Shown here: piece by piece, positions 1 to 7,006 of the stretch
Numbering within the stretch: position 1 is the stretch's first letter
Layout of the letters: each line of letters starts with the position of its first letter
NCBI GenBank assembly: GCA_004195335.1
Contig: SDWK01000225.1
Coordinates: 1-11,770, forward strand
Direction: 5' to 3'
DNA length: 11,770 nucleotides
Source: Shewanella sp.
GTDB taxonomy: Bacteria > Pseudomonadota > Gammaproteobacteria > Enterobacterales > Shewanellaceae
The notes under the pieces: generated by a model
What the model saw: only the letters and a program-made list of their open reading frames with translations
Told to the model about the DNA's origin: nothing
Database searches by the model: none
Made by a program: the position numbers and the translations under genes

Positions 1-236
1 TCTATGCTCTTACGTCCAAAATGGTGTCGATCGGGAAAGCTGGGATGAGCACCAACATTGACTCTGTTCTTAAGTGATAGAGTCACCGTCTTTCTCATGC
101 TCAGGGGATCCCCCGCATGGCCTCCACAGGCGATATTTGCCGAGGTGATAAGCATCAATAAATCAGCATCAAACTTGCCGCCTTCACCAAGATCTGCGTT
201 GAGATCTATGGGGTAACCTTTCGGATTTGATAACAT
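1..236 (-). CDS. pxpA: 5-oxoprolinase subunit A, LamB/YcsF family (N-terminal part, cut by window edge)
   Basis: Only the first 78 codons are inside the window; the gene runs off the left edge. The translation begins [19 protein letters not shown] and continues with [12 protein letters not shown] and [10 protein letters not shown], the N-terminal signature blocks of LamB/YcsF proteins, so the family call is strong. PxpA acts with PxpB and PxpC as the ATP-dependent 5-oxoprolinase, which opens 5-oxoproline (pyroglutamate) to glutamate in the cytoplasm. The ATG at 236-234 is preceded by a GAGGTC ribosome binding site (complement of 241-246) at good spacing, which supports this start. The N-terminus is about 6 residues longer than in E. 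coli PxpA (from memory). It is the last gene of a pxpB-pxpC-pxpA series on this strand. Unlike the tight pxpB-pxpC junction, a 176-bp gap filled largely by a heptamer tandem array separates it from pxpC. Confidence 0.93.
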   Translation of the reverse strand, partial: MLSNPKGYPIDLNADLGEGGKFDADLLMLITSANIACGGHAGDPLSMRKTVTLSLKNRVNVGAHPSFPDRHHFGRKSI

Positions 237-258
237 GATGGACCTCAGTGATATTATT

Positions 259-370
259 GAGCTACGAGCTACGAGCTACGAGCTACGAGCTACGGGCTAC
301 GAGCTACGAGCTACGGGCCACGAGCTACGGGCTACGGGCTACGGGCTACGGGCTACGAGCTACGAGCTTT
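259..370. repeat. 7-bp tandem array (GAGCTAC/GGGCTAC), 16 units
   Basis: Sixteen contiguous heptamers fill exactly 112 bp. Units 1-5, 7, 8, 10 and 15 read GAGCTAC. Units 6 and 11-14 read GGGCTAC, unit 9 is GGGCCAC, and unit 16 is the degenerate GAGCTTT. The blocks of A and G variants suggest unit duplication by slippage. The array lies between the pxpC stop and the pxpA start; its left end is 12 bp from the pxpA Shine-Dalgarno sequence. Because AGCT is self-complementary, neighbouring GAGCTAC units could fold in the pxp transcript as AGCU-CGU-AGCU mini-hairpins. There are no spacers, so this is not a CRISPR array. The heptamer period with no ORF across it points to a variable-number repeat, not a coding repeat. 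Confidence 0.97.
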
Positions 371-385
371 CTTAGGTTTATCTTT

Positions 386-398
386 AGCTCGTAACTCG
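386..398. repeat. Inverted partner of the heptamer array
   Basis: AGCTCGTAACTCG at this position is the reverse complement of two array units apart from one base. In the leftward (pxp-sense) RNA the mismatch becomes a G-U pair. A 13-bp stem could therefore form between this segment and array units containing GAGCTACGAGCT, 15 bp or more away, in the pxpC-pxpA intercistronic RNA. Whether it acts as an attenuator, mRNA stabiliser or nothing is unknown. Confidence 0.55.
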
Positions 399-412
399 AG
401 ACCTGCTTAATC

Positions 413-1411
413 TTAGCTATTGGCATCTATTGCTCGTTGAAGGCGGTAAAAATATTGTTCCCACTCGTAATTGGCATCTTCTGCCTGATTCGGGCTCACG
501 TGAACAAATCGAATCTCTTCTCCTGGGCGGGTTTGAGCTAACTTCCACAGATCGGCTTCGATAACGGTCGCAATTTTAGGATAGCCGCCCGTGGTTTGTG
601 AGTCGGCGAGTAATACTATGGGTTGTCCGGAAGGGGGAACTTGAACCGTTCCCGGCATGACTGCGTGAGATTCCATATCTTGCTGCTTCGTTAAAGATAA
701 TGATGTTCCGGATAGTCTGGCTCCCATTCGGTTGCTTTCGTTGGTGAGTTGCCAGCAAGTATTCCAGAAGGCCTTTTTTGATTCTTCCGAAAACCGTGAC
801 ATCTCGGGTCCGGGAAGGGCACGGATTTCATTTGAATATCCCCGCTGCACCGCACCGATTGGTTTCGATATTGTTCCAGCCTGACCTAACTCTAATCTAT
901 CTCCATTCTTAAGCACTGTGCCTAATACACCGTAAAATCTGGAGCCGACGAGTGAGCCTGATTTGGGTTGTAAGTGGTTATTCGTATCTAGGCTGCCATT
1001 TTGTATTTCATCTACAATCCCACCCACTGTACCACCCATAATTCCGCCCTCGAGAGCGAGGTAGGCGTGCATACCTGATTTAGGGCCCCTTAGGGTGAGG
1101 GTTTCGCCCGCTTTTATTTTATTTCGCCAGTTACACCAGATATCGCGTTGGTCAATTGATATTTGGTAGCTCGCTCCGGTCAGGACAAACCAGGTGTCGC
1201 GGCTAAATTTAAGTTCAACGATACCGGAGGTTAATTCAATCCCCGCCGATGCATCACTATTGCCGAGCAGTCGGTTAGCGAGTATTAAGGCGTGCCTATC
1301 CAGTGCTCCTCCAGTGGTTATTCCGAGGTGGCGATAGCCCGGGCAGCCAAGATCTTGTACCGACGAGTGCATACCAGCTTTGAGGACTTGAATTACATTT
1401 ATTTTAGTCAT
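413..1411 (-). CDS. pxpC: 5-oxoprolinase subunit C (biotin-dependent carboxyltransferase-like, KipA family)
   Basis: This 332-residue protein begins MTKINVIQVLKAGMHSSVQD and continues with DLGCPGYRHLGITTGGALDR, the typical N-terminus of PxpC/KipA proteins, which belong to the carboxyltransferase domain C/D family. Further family-like blocks are GIELTSGIVEL, LPGPEMSRF and the late ATVIEADLWKLAQTRPGEEIRF. E. coli PxpC is about 310 residues, so this copy is complete and slightly long. PxpC forms part of the ATP-dependent 5-oxoprolinase with PxpA and PxpB. The ATG at 1411 lies 6 bp downstream of the pxpB stop codon, with no clear Shine-Dalgarno sequence, so translation is probably coupled to pxpB. 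No frameshift or internal stop is seen. Confidence 0.94.
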   Translation of the reverse strand: MTKINVIQVLKAGMHSSVQDLGCPGYRHLGITTGGALDRHALILANRLLGNSDASAGIELTSGIVELKFSRDTWFVLTGASYQISIDQRDIWCNWRNKIKAGETLTLRGPKSGMHAYLALEGGIMGGTVGGIVDEIQNGSLDTNNHLQPKSGSLVGSRFYGVLGTVLKNGDRLELGQAGTISKPIGAVQRGYSNEIRALPGPEMSRFSEESKKAFWNTCWQLTNESNRMGARLSGTSLSLTKQQDMESHAVMPGTVQVPPSGQPIVLLADSQTTGGYPKIATVIEADLWKLAQTRPGEEIRFVHVSPNQAEDANYEWEQYFYRLQRAIDANS

Positions 1412-1417
1412 TTTGTG

Positions 1418-2125
1418 TTAATCATTTCGATTGTGCTCATTCCTTTCACCAAATTCTAAACTTGCCACCGGAATAAATTGAACCGTATCACCGGGTTCGA
1501 CAAGTGTCGGTGAGCCGACGGACTCTGGAGTAAACAGGGAGATGTTGGTGCGACCAATAAGTTGCCACCCTCCAGGAGCCGCCATCGGATAGATACCTGT
1601 CTGATTGCCGCCAATTCCAACCGAGCCTGCGGGGATGGATAATCTGGGTACTGCCAATCTAGGGGTAAACAGGCTTGAGTCCAGTCCGTCTAGATAGGGG
1701 AAACCTGGCTGAAATCCCAAAAACATAACGGTATACATTTTGCTGGAATGACGCCGTATTACCTCCTCACTACTGAGTTGGTGATACTTGGCAACCTGTT
1801 CCAGATCTGGACCAAAGACGCCGCCATAGACAAGGGGGATCTCCACATTTCGGCCACTGAGACTCATCTCTTTCGCAAGTTGCCAGAGTTCACCTAACTG
1901 AGTTAACCAATAATTTATTCGAGCGGTACTCTTAAGAAAGAGGGTGAGGTTGTTCATACCGGGGACAATATCGATAAATTCACTTGTCTGCCCGCATCGA
2001 TCGGCCAACCACCAAATTTTGCGTTGGATACAGAGTCTGGATACCTCAGATAAGTCATTGGTGCAGTCTATAACCACTGCACTCTCCCCCAACCTAAATA
2101 CCTTAGGGGTTTGTTCTGTTGTCAT
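1418..2125 (-). CDS. pxpB: 5-oxoprolinase subunit B (KipI family)
   Basis: The protein carries the KipI/PxpB signature blocks: RLGESAVVIDC near the N-terminus, VPGMNNLTLFLK, EIPLVYGGVFGPDLE, VMFLGFQPGFPYLDGL, IPAGSVGIGGNQTGIYP and APGGWQLIGRTNISLF. These match E. coli PxpB closely from memory. It is the second 5-oxoprolinase subunit and is the first gene of the pxpB-pxpC-pxpA series. Start choice: the ORF can begin at 2170 (250 aa) or at the ATG at 2125 (235 aa, MTTEQTPKVFRLGESAVV). The shorter form places the RLGESAVV block about 10 residues in, as in the E. coli protein of roughly 218 aa, so I prefer 2125. Neither start has a strong ribosome binding site (AAGAAG lies a few bases upstream of 2125), so 2170 remains possible. 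Confidence 0.93.
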   Translation of the reverse strand: MTTEQTPKVFRLGESAVVIDCTNDLSEVSRLCIQRKIWWLADRCGQTSEFIDIVPGMNNLTLFLKSTARINYWLTQLGELWQLAKEMSLSGRNVEIPLVYGGVFGPDLEQVAKYHQLSSEEVIRRHSSKMYTVMFLGFQPGFPYLDGLDSSLFTPRLAVPRLSIPAGSVGIGGNQTGIYPMAAPGGWQLIGRTNISLFTPESVGSPTLVEPGDTVQFIPVASLEFGERNEHNRND

Positions 2126-2190
2126 GCTTAGCTTCTTATTGTGGCCACTTAAGCTAGTTTCGGCATTCATTGCCGTAAAAACAAGCGGTA

Positions 2191-2196
2191 AGTATA
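2191..2196 (-). promoter_or_regulatory. pxpB: Candidate -10 box for the pxpBCA operon
   Basis: The minus strand reads TATACT here, one base from the TATAAT consensus, about 20 bp upstream of the longer possible pxpB start and 65 bp upstream of the preferred one. No convincing -35 hexamer is present at 16-18 bp, so this is only a candidate. Transcription from here would include both possible pxpB starts. Confidence 0.3.
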
Positions 2197-2225
2197 ACTT
2201 TGAATCGGAATTTGTTTTTACAGCT

Positions 2226-2281
2226 TATACCCAAACGACTTCAAGCTGCAGGATTCAGCATCTTGAGGTAGCTTGGGTATA
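2226..2281. repeat. 56-bp imperfect palindromic element with TATACCCAA/TTGGGTATA ends
   Basis: The two 24-base arms pair over 2226-2249 and 2258-2281 with only four interruptions, around an 8-base centre (AGGATTCA). The outer 9 bp of each arm are a perfect inverted repeat (TATACCCAA and TTGGGTATA). It lies between divergently transcribed pxpB and the HDOD gene and overlaps no credible coding sequence. Its structure resembles the short dispersed palindromic repeats found in intergenic regions of Shewanella and Vibrio genomes. That identification is from memory and was not searched. The right end runs into TATAAT (2280-2285), so the element may contribute promoter-like sequence. Confidence 0.75.
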
Positions 2282-2342
2282 TAATAGAGGATAGAATCCC
2301 CGCCATCTGTTTTTGTCTTAGTGTAGTTATAGAATATTGTCC

Positions 2343-2348
2343 TATAAT
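2343..2348 (+). promoter_or_regulatory. Candidate -10 box (perfect TATAAT) for the HDOD gene
   Basis: A perfect TATAAT lies 43 bp upstream of the proposed TTG start of the HDOD gene, giving a plausible leader of about 35-40 nt. The expected -35 region at 2318-2326 (TTAGTGTAG) has no good match to TTGACA, so activity would need another factor or a weak -35. A second TATAAT at 2280-2285 is less well placed. Confidence 0.4.
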
Positions 2349-2391
2349 TTCTCTGTACCTCTCTCTTTCCCTTTATATCCGGTCATAAAAA

Positions 2392-3447
2392 TTGGTCATA
2401 AAATTATTCCAGAAAATCTTCAATATTAGAGATAATGCTGTCGTTTCTCAGCCTAAAAGTTTCAGTCAGAACCCTGAAATTCAGCAGATTTCAAGCAATA
2501 TGCCCAAGATGAGTCCTCAGTCATCGAAGGAGCTGACTGATTTTGTCGATGTTTCAGCACTCTTCTATAGCTTGCTTTTCCCTGTGAGGGGGAAAGATCA
2601 GGGTGGCGTTGCTAATGGTTTAGAGAAAAATGTCATTGCAGATGTTGAGCGGGCCTTGTCTTCGCCTATGGCGATTGCAGAGAATGTGCTTAAGTTACCG
2701 ACTCGAATGGCTGAGCTGGATAAGAAATTGGCTGATGAGAGTGTCGATATTAAGGTTCTGCTTGAGCTCATACTGCAAGATCCAGTACTGAGTGTCGAGG
2801 TTCTCAAGCTATGTAACTCTCCCGCCTTTAAGCGTTCAGAGAGGGAAGTGACGAGTCTTCAGCAAGCCTTCGTGCAATTAGGTCGAGATCAATTAAGACG
2901 TTTCGTTACCACCTCTCTGGTGCGGGAGATGATAGAGATAAAGCCCATCTATTATCGACGCTTTGGTTTGCAGATATGGCGTCACTCTATGCAGGTGGCA
3001 TTCTTATCTTTCGAATTAGCGAGTGAGTTGTCAAATGAAGATCCCGATACGGCCTTTATGTTAGGTTTACTTCATGATGTGGGTAAGATAGCTATCTTCA
3101 AGATGTTGTTGGATGGCTTTAATTTGGCCGATCCGGGTGAGTTACCCAGTTCCTCTCTGTTTAGACAGGTGATGACCTCTAAATCATTAAGTTTAAGTGC
3201 ACTTCTGGCTCGATGTTGGCAGTTACCGGCAAGTTTTGAGGCATCTCTGAATGCATTAGCCAACACGAGTGCTAAGCCAACAGAAAGGCTTGCTGCCGTG
3301 GTCTGGAAGGCTAACTTAATCAGCGAGTGTTCTATGTTGCATAAAGCCGGGAAATTAGATGAGATCTGTTTGAGTAGATTACTTATCGATGCCGACCTGA
3401 CCCGCGAAGAGTTTGATCTCTTCCATGAGAAGCTTAAAACGTTCTAG
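2392..3447 (+). CDS. HDOD domain-containing protein
   Basis: The 351-residue product has a poorly conserved, partly polar N-terminal region (about residues 1-75) and then an HDOD/HD-related helical domain (about 80-300). Visible landmarks are LSSPMAIAENVLKLP, DPVLSVEVLKLCNSPAF, IWRHSMQVAFLSFELA with His198, and LGLLHDVGKIAIF with His228-Asp229. HDOD proteins are usually signalling or regulatory scaffolds, often without proven hydrolase activity. No GYP motif is visible, so this is not a c-di-GMP phosphodiesterase of HD-GYP type. The function here is not identifiable. The start is a TTG directly after an in-frame stop at 2386-2388, with no good ribosome binding site. The next in-frame ATG is at residue 37 and would still leave the domain intact. 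It stands alone, divergent from pxpB. Confidence 0.85.
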   Translation: MVIKLFQKIFNIRDNAVVSQPKSFSQNPEIQQISSNMPKMSPQSSKELTDFVDVSALFYSLLFPVRGKDQGGVANGLEKNVIADVERALSSPMAIAENVLKLPTRMAELDKKLADESVDIKVLLELILQDPVLSVEVLKLCNSPAFKRSEREVTSLQQAFVQLGRDQLRRFVTTSLVREMIEIKPIYYRRFGLQIWRHSMQVAFLSFELASELSNEDPDTAFMLGLLHDVGKIAIFKMLLDGFNLADPGELPSSSLFRQVMTSKSLSLSALLARCWQLPASFEASLNALANTSAKPTERLAAVVWKANLISECSMLHKAGKLDEICLSRLLIDADLTREEFDLFHEKLKTF

Positions 3448-3462
3448 ACGCTTTAAAGACAT

Positions 3463-3496
3463 TTTCCATATCCCTATGGGTCTGGGGATATGGAAA
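3463..3496. terminator. Strong stem-loop just downstream of the HDOD gene
   Basis: TTTCCATATCCC (3463-3474) and GGGATATGGAAA (3485-3496) form a perfect 12-bp stem with a 10-base loop, starting 15 bp after the HDOD stop codon. It has no T-tract on the plus strand, so it is not a textbook intrinsic terminator. It may protect the 3' end of the mRNA or act as a weak terminator. The identification as an RNA hairpin is solid; the role is inferred. Confidence 0.5.
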
Positions 3497-3503
3497 TGCC
3501 AAT

Positions 3504-3537
3504 CCCCTGACCACAATAGGGGAACATTAATGGTCAG
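3504..3537. repeat. Overlapping, mutually exclusive inverted repeats
   Basis: CCCCT (3504-3508) can pair with AGGGG (3518-3522). CTGACCA (3507-3513) can instead pair with TGGTCAG (3531-3537), which overlaps the start of the following tandem element. The two pairings share bases 3507-3508, so only one can form at a time. They may be simple remnants of palindromic repeat insertion. Confidence 0.4.
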
Positions 3538-3777
3538 ACATAAATCCCTTCTAACGCTGTCCCTGTGTTCAGGGATAACTTTCATTAGACAAGAAGCCCA
3601 TGTACAACGTCTATTGTATACGTCCCTGTCCTTCTTGCCGGTAAAAAATGACATAAATGTTTCAGACATAAATCCCTTCTAACGCTATCCCTGCGTTCAG
3701 GGATAACTTTCATTAGACAAGAAGCCCATGTACAACGTCTATTTGTATACATCCCTGTCAAATAGACATAAATGTTC
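3534..3777. repeat. Two tandem copies of an intergenic repeat element (about 128 and 116 bp)
   Basis: Copy 1 spans 3534-3661 and copy 2 spans 3662-3777. Both begin TCAGACATAAATCCCTTCTA and both end in GACATAAATGTT, and a partial third start, CAGACATA, follows at 3778-3785. Over the first 90 or so bases they differ at only about four positions. The difference in length is confined to the segment before the final GACATAAATGTT. Each copy contains a short hairpin: ATCCCTG-cgtt-CAGGGAT in copy 2 and TCCCTG-tgtt-CAGGGA in copy 1. Short open frames on both strands cross this region but do not look like genes. The element has the features of a dispersed non-coding repeat that has duplicated in tandem downstream of glyS and the HDOD gene. 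Confidence 0.88.
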
Positions 3778-3787
3778 CAGACATAGA

Positions 3788-3820
3788 AAAGCCCCAGATT
3801 TCTCTGAGGCTTTATTTTTT
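3788..3820. terminator. Intrinsic terminator shared by the HDOD gene and glyS
   Basis: AAAGCCCCAGA (3788-3798) pairs with TCTGAGGCTTT (3803-3813) around a TTTC loop with a single mismatch, followed on the plus strand by ATTTTTT. On the minus strand the same hairpin is followed by a short T-run, and it begins about 37 bp after the glyS stop. It is well placed to end leftward glyS transcription and to stop rightward read-through from the HDOD gene. Confidence 0.8.
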
Positions 3821-3850
3821 AGGACTTAGAATCTAGGTGCTAGGATCTTC

Positions 3851-5920
3851 TTACTGCAGCAATGAAATATCAGCTGCATGCAGGAATTGATTACGTAGGC
3901 TAGAAAGTAGTGCCAAACGGTTGTGCTTCAATGCTTCATCGTCGGCCATAACCATGACATCTTCGAAGAAGGTATCGACGCTTTCACGCAGACCCGCAAG
4001 TAGTGCTAATGCTTCCTGGTAGTTTGCTGCTGCAAACAGAGGCGCCAGCTGTGGCTGAAGTTCGTTTAGCTTTTCGGCCAATACTTTCTCAGCATTCTCA
4101 ACTAACAAACCTGCATCGATAGCAGCAGGAAGTTCGCCTTCAACTTTCGCCAGAATATTAGATACACGCTTGTTAGCCGCCGCAAGAGCAGATGCTTGTT
4201 CTAGTGTTCTAAAGTGTGCAACAGCCTTGATACGGCTATTGAAATCGGCTGGAGCGGTTGGACGACGTGCCAGTACCGCTAAGATAACGTCTACGCTAAC
4301 ACCTTGATCTTGATACCAGGCACGGAAACGACCCATAAAGAACTCAAGTACTTGTTCAGCCGTTGTTTCGTTGGTGAGATTGCTACCATGTAGCTCTTGT
4401 GCTTTGGCAATCAGGTCAACAAGGTCTAGCGGTAGGTTATTCTCAACACAAATACGTAATATACCAATAGCGGCACGACGTAGTGCAAATGGATCTGCTG
4501 CACCTTTTGGTGCTTGGCCAATGCCGAAAATGCCGACTAAAGTATCGAGCTTTTCCGCTAGGGCAACACAGATAGAGATCGGTGCAGTCGGTACGGTATC
4601 GCCAGAGAATTTAGGTTTGTATTGCTCTTGCAGAGCAACCGCCACAGCCTCAGTTTCGCCGTTCAGACGTGCGTAATGCATGCCCATGGTGCCCTGAAGA
4701 TCGGTGAACTCCATTACCATGTTAGTCATCAGGTCAGACTTAGATAAAAGTCCTGCTCGGGCAGCTTCATCGCTATTGGTACCAATAGCGATGGCAATAT
4801 ATGCCGCCATTGCTGAGATACGTTCTACGCGCTGCTTTATGGTGCCAAGTTGTTTCTGGAATACCACGGTTTCTAAACTCGTAAGGCGAGACTCTAGTGA
4901 GTCTTTCTTATCGGTTTCGAAGAAGAATTCTGCATCGGCAAGACGCGGACGAACCACTTTCTCGTTGCCTGCAATAATCTGCTGCGGATCTTTAGATTCT
5001 ATGTTGGTGACGAAGATAAAGTTAGGCATTAGCTGGCCTGCTTTATCGAATACCGGGAAGTACTTTTGATCGCCTTTCATGGTGTAAACCAAAGCTTCGG
5101 CTGGCACATCAAGAAACTTCTCTTCGAAGCTAGCAGTTAGCACTACTGGCCATTCGACAAGAGAAGTTACCTCTTCGAGAAGATCATCTTCAAGATCGGC
5201 AACGCCACCAATCTTGGCGGCAGCAGCTTCAGCATCGGCCTTGATAATCGCTTTACGTACTTCGTAATCGGCAAGAACCATACCTTGCTCTTTTAGAGCT
5301 GAAAGGTAGTTATCGGCATGATCCAGTTCAAAACTCTTCTTACCCATGAATCTATGTCCACGAATAACGCGAGCCGACTTCATACCTAACAATTCACCTT
5401 CAACCACTTCACTGCCAAGCAGCATAGTCACAGTGTGAACCGGACGAATAAACTGAGTGGTGTTGTTACCCCAGCGCATTGGCTTAGGGATAGGTAGCTT
5501 GTCTAACGAGCGTTGCGCCATATCAGCGATAAGGCTTTTTGTTTCAACGCCAACGATTTTTGCTTGGTGTAACAGCCATTCACCTTTATCGGTTTTAAGG
5601 CGGTCAGCTTGCTCAACAGTAATACCATTACCACGAGCCCAGCCCATGGCGGCTTTTGTTGGGTTACCGTCAGTATCGAAGGCTTGAGCGATAGCGGGTC
5701 CACGTTTTTCTACCACTTTGTCTGCCTGAGCTAGAGCAAGTTGGTTAACGCAGATTGCTAAACGGCGAGGGGCCGCATGCCATACCGCAGACTCAAAGCT
5801 GAGTTCTGCTTTTTTTAGTTCATCGGTAAAATTGCTAAGAAAAGACTCAGCTAACTTACGTAATGATTTTGGAGGTAGTTCTTCAGTGCCTACTTCAATC
5901 AGTAAGTTTTCAAAATTCAT
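3851..5920 (-). CDS. glyS: Glycyl-tRNA synthetase beta subunit
   Basis: The 689-residue product matches the E. coli GlyS length. It begins [20 protein letters not shown], the typical GlyS N-terminus, and contains [53 protein letters not shown] and [16 protein letters not shown], all typical of the beta subunit. The C-terminal helical region (about the last 150 residues) corresponds to the anticodon-binding part. GlyS joins GlyQ in a heterotetramer that charges tRNA-Gly with glycine in the cytoplasm; beta mainly supplies tRNA recognition. The ATG at 5920 is preceded by GAGGAA, immediately downstream of the glyQ stop 11 bp away, so the two genes form an operon. A terminator follows at 3788-3820. 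No disruption is seen. Confidence 0.98.
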   Translation of the reverse strand: MNFENLLIEVGTEELPPKSLRKLAESFLSNFTDELKKAELSFESAVWHAAPRRLAICVNQLALAQADKVVEKRGPAIAQAFDTDGNPTKAAMGWARGNGITVEQADRLKTDKGEWLLHQAKIVGVETKSLIADMAQRSLDKLPIPKPMRWGNNTTQFIRPVHTVTMLLGSEVVEGELLGMKSARVIRGHRFMGKKSFELDHADNYLSALKEQGMVLADYEVRKAIIKADAEAAAAKIGGVADLEDDLLEEVTSLVEWPVVLTASFEEKFLDVPAEALVYTMKGDQKYFPVFDKAGQLMPNFIFVTNIESKDPQQIIAGNEKVVRPRLADAEFFFETDKKDSLESRLTSLETVVFQKQLGTIKQRVERISAMAAYIAIAIGTNSDEAARAGLLSKSDLMTNMVMEFTDLQGTMGMHYARLNGETEAVAVALQEQYKPKFSGDTVPTAPISICVALAEKLDTLVGIFGIGQAPKGAADPFALRRAAIGILRICVENNLPLDLVDLIAKAQELHGSNLTNETTAEQVLEFFMGRFRAWYQDQGVSVDVILAVLARRPTAPADFNSRIKAVAHFRTLEQASALAAANKRVSNILAKVEGELPAAIDAGLLVENAEKVLAEKLNELQPQLAPLFAAANYQEALALLAGLRESVDTFFEDVMVMADDEALKHNRLALLSSLRNQFLHAADISLLQ

Positions 5921-5931
5921 TTGTTATTCCT

Positions 5932-6837
5932 CTACTTACAGATTGGGAAGCCGAGAGCTTCACGAGCTTGATAGTAAGACTCTGCAACGCCTTTAGCCAT
6001 AGTACGAACGCGTAAGATATAACGCTGGCGTTCAGTAACAGAAATAGCGTGGCGTGCATCAAGCAGGTTAAATGCGTGAGAGGCCTTCATAACTTGCTCG
6101 TAGGCAGGCAGTGGAAGGGGCTTTTCAAGTGTGAGTAGATGTTGGCAAGCTTTCTCGCAGTCATCAAAGTTTCTAAATAACACTTCAACATTAGCGTGTT
6201 CAAAGTTATAAGCCGACTGTTCAACTTCGTTCTGGTGGAAAATATCACCATACATAACTTTGCCCATTGGGCCGTCTGTCCATACTAGATCGTATACGTT
6301 ATCGACTTCCTGAATGTACATAGCAAGGCGTTCGAGACCGTAAGTGATTTCGCCAGTGACTGGCTTACACTCTAATCCACCTACTTGCTGGAAGTAAGTG
6401 AACTGTGAGACTTCCATGCCGTTTAACCAGACTTCCCAGCCAAGACCCCAAGCGCCGAGAGTCGGTGACTCCCAGTTGTCTTCAACGAAACGCACGTCAT
6501 GGATGTTCATGTCGACGCCTGCTGCCGCTAAAGAACCAAGATAAAGCTCTTGAATATTATCTGGTGACGGCTTTAACACGACCTGAAATTGATAAAAGTG
6601 CTGTAGGCGATTCGGGTTGTCGCCGTAACGGCCATCAGTAGGGCGGCGACTAGGTTGAACATAAGCACAGCTCATCGGCTCTGGGCCTAATGCTCGTAAG
6701 AAGGTCATTGGGTGGAATGTACCCGCGCCTACTTCCATGTCCAATGGTTGAACTATTGCGCAACCTTGCTGCGCCCAGTACTCCTGCAGGGTCATAATGA
6801 AACCCTGGAATGTCTTTACGTCATGTTTCGTCGTCAT
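5932..6837 (-). CDS. glyQ: Glycyl-tRNA synthetase alpha subunit
   Basis: The 301-residue protein is almost colinear with E. coli GlyQ (303 aa). It shows [38 protein letters not shown], the class II catalytic-core stretch [20 protein letters not shown], then [20 protein letters not shown] and [20 protein letters not shown]. The alpha subunit carries the ATP- and glycine-binding catalytic site for glycyl-adenylate formation. It is the first gene of glyQ-glyS. The ATG at 6837 gives the family-typical N-terminus; the upstream ribosome binding site is weak. The gene is divergent from tag across a 169-bp spacer. The last residues are FPICK, so the C-terminus ends a few residues shorter than in E. 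coli. Confidence 0.98.
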   Translation of the reverse strand: MTTKHDVKTFQGFIMTLQEYWAQQGCAIVQPLDMEVGAGTFHPMTFLRALGPEPMSCAYVQPSRRPTDGRYGDNPNRLQHFYQFQVVLKPSPDNIQELYLGSLAAAGVDMNIHDVRFVEDNWESPTLGAWGLGWEVWLNGMEVSQFTYFQQVGGLECKPVTGEITYGLERLAMYIQEVDNVYDLVWTDGPMGKVMYGDIFHQNEVEQSAYNFEHANVEVLFRNFDDCEKACQHLLTLEKPLPLPAYEQVMKASHAFNLLDARHAISVTERQRYILRVRTMAKGVAESYYQAREALGFPICK

Positions 6838-7006
6838 GTCTACTATCTACGCCGTCAGGATGATACCAACCTTTCTTTATACTATTTAAGCATGCAGAAC
6901 TAGCTTGGAAATTGAAAAAATGGTTTCGATTATACCTTGTAGATTTGGTCATATATAGGTTATTTTTTATCGCATCAAGTAAAAGTTACAATTAAGGAGC
7001 GAGTCC
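6838..7006. promoter_or_regulatory. Divergent glyQ/tag control region
   Basis: This AT-rich 169-bp spacer must hold promoters for glyQ (leftward) and tag (rightward). On the minus strand there is a perfect TATAAT (6929-6934) and a TATAAA (6876-6881), either of which could be the glyQ -10 box. Neither has a convincing -35 at 16-18 bp. I could not settle a tag promoter. No T-box-like leader or other riboswitch is apparent. Confidence 0.35.
6994..6999 (+). promoter_or_regulatory. tag: Ribosome binding site of tag
   Basis: AAGGAG sits 7 bases upstream of the ATG at 7007. It is the strongest Shine-Dalgarno sequence among the plus-strand genes here and fixes the tag start. Confidence 0.85.

Noticed and set aside
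259..370. CRISPR array
   Set aside because: The repeats are 7 bp, directly adjacent and without spacers, and no cas genes are present.
492..507. A CACGTG inside pxpC as a third parS site
   Set aside because: Only the hexamer core and a few flanking bases match; 5 of 16 positions differ from the parS consensus.
1944..2294. A 116-codon plus-strand frame overlapping pxpB and the palindromic element
   Set aside because: Most of it is antisense to pxpB and the rest reads through an intergenic palindrome, with no domain or start signal.
3379..3682. Short open frames on both strands across the tandem repeat, one with an AAGGGA ahead of its ATG at 3669
   Set aside because: They run through non-coding repeat copies. 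In the second copy the corresponding frame stops after eight codons (MSGTFMSI), and the product resembles nothing I know, so the repeat structure explains them better than a gene.
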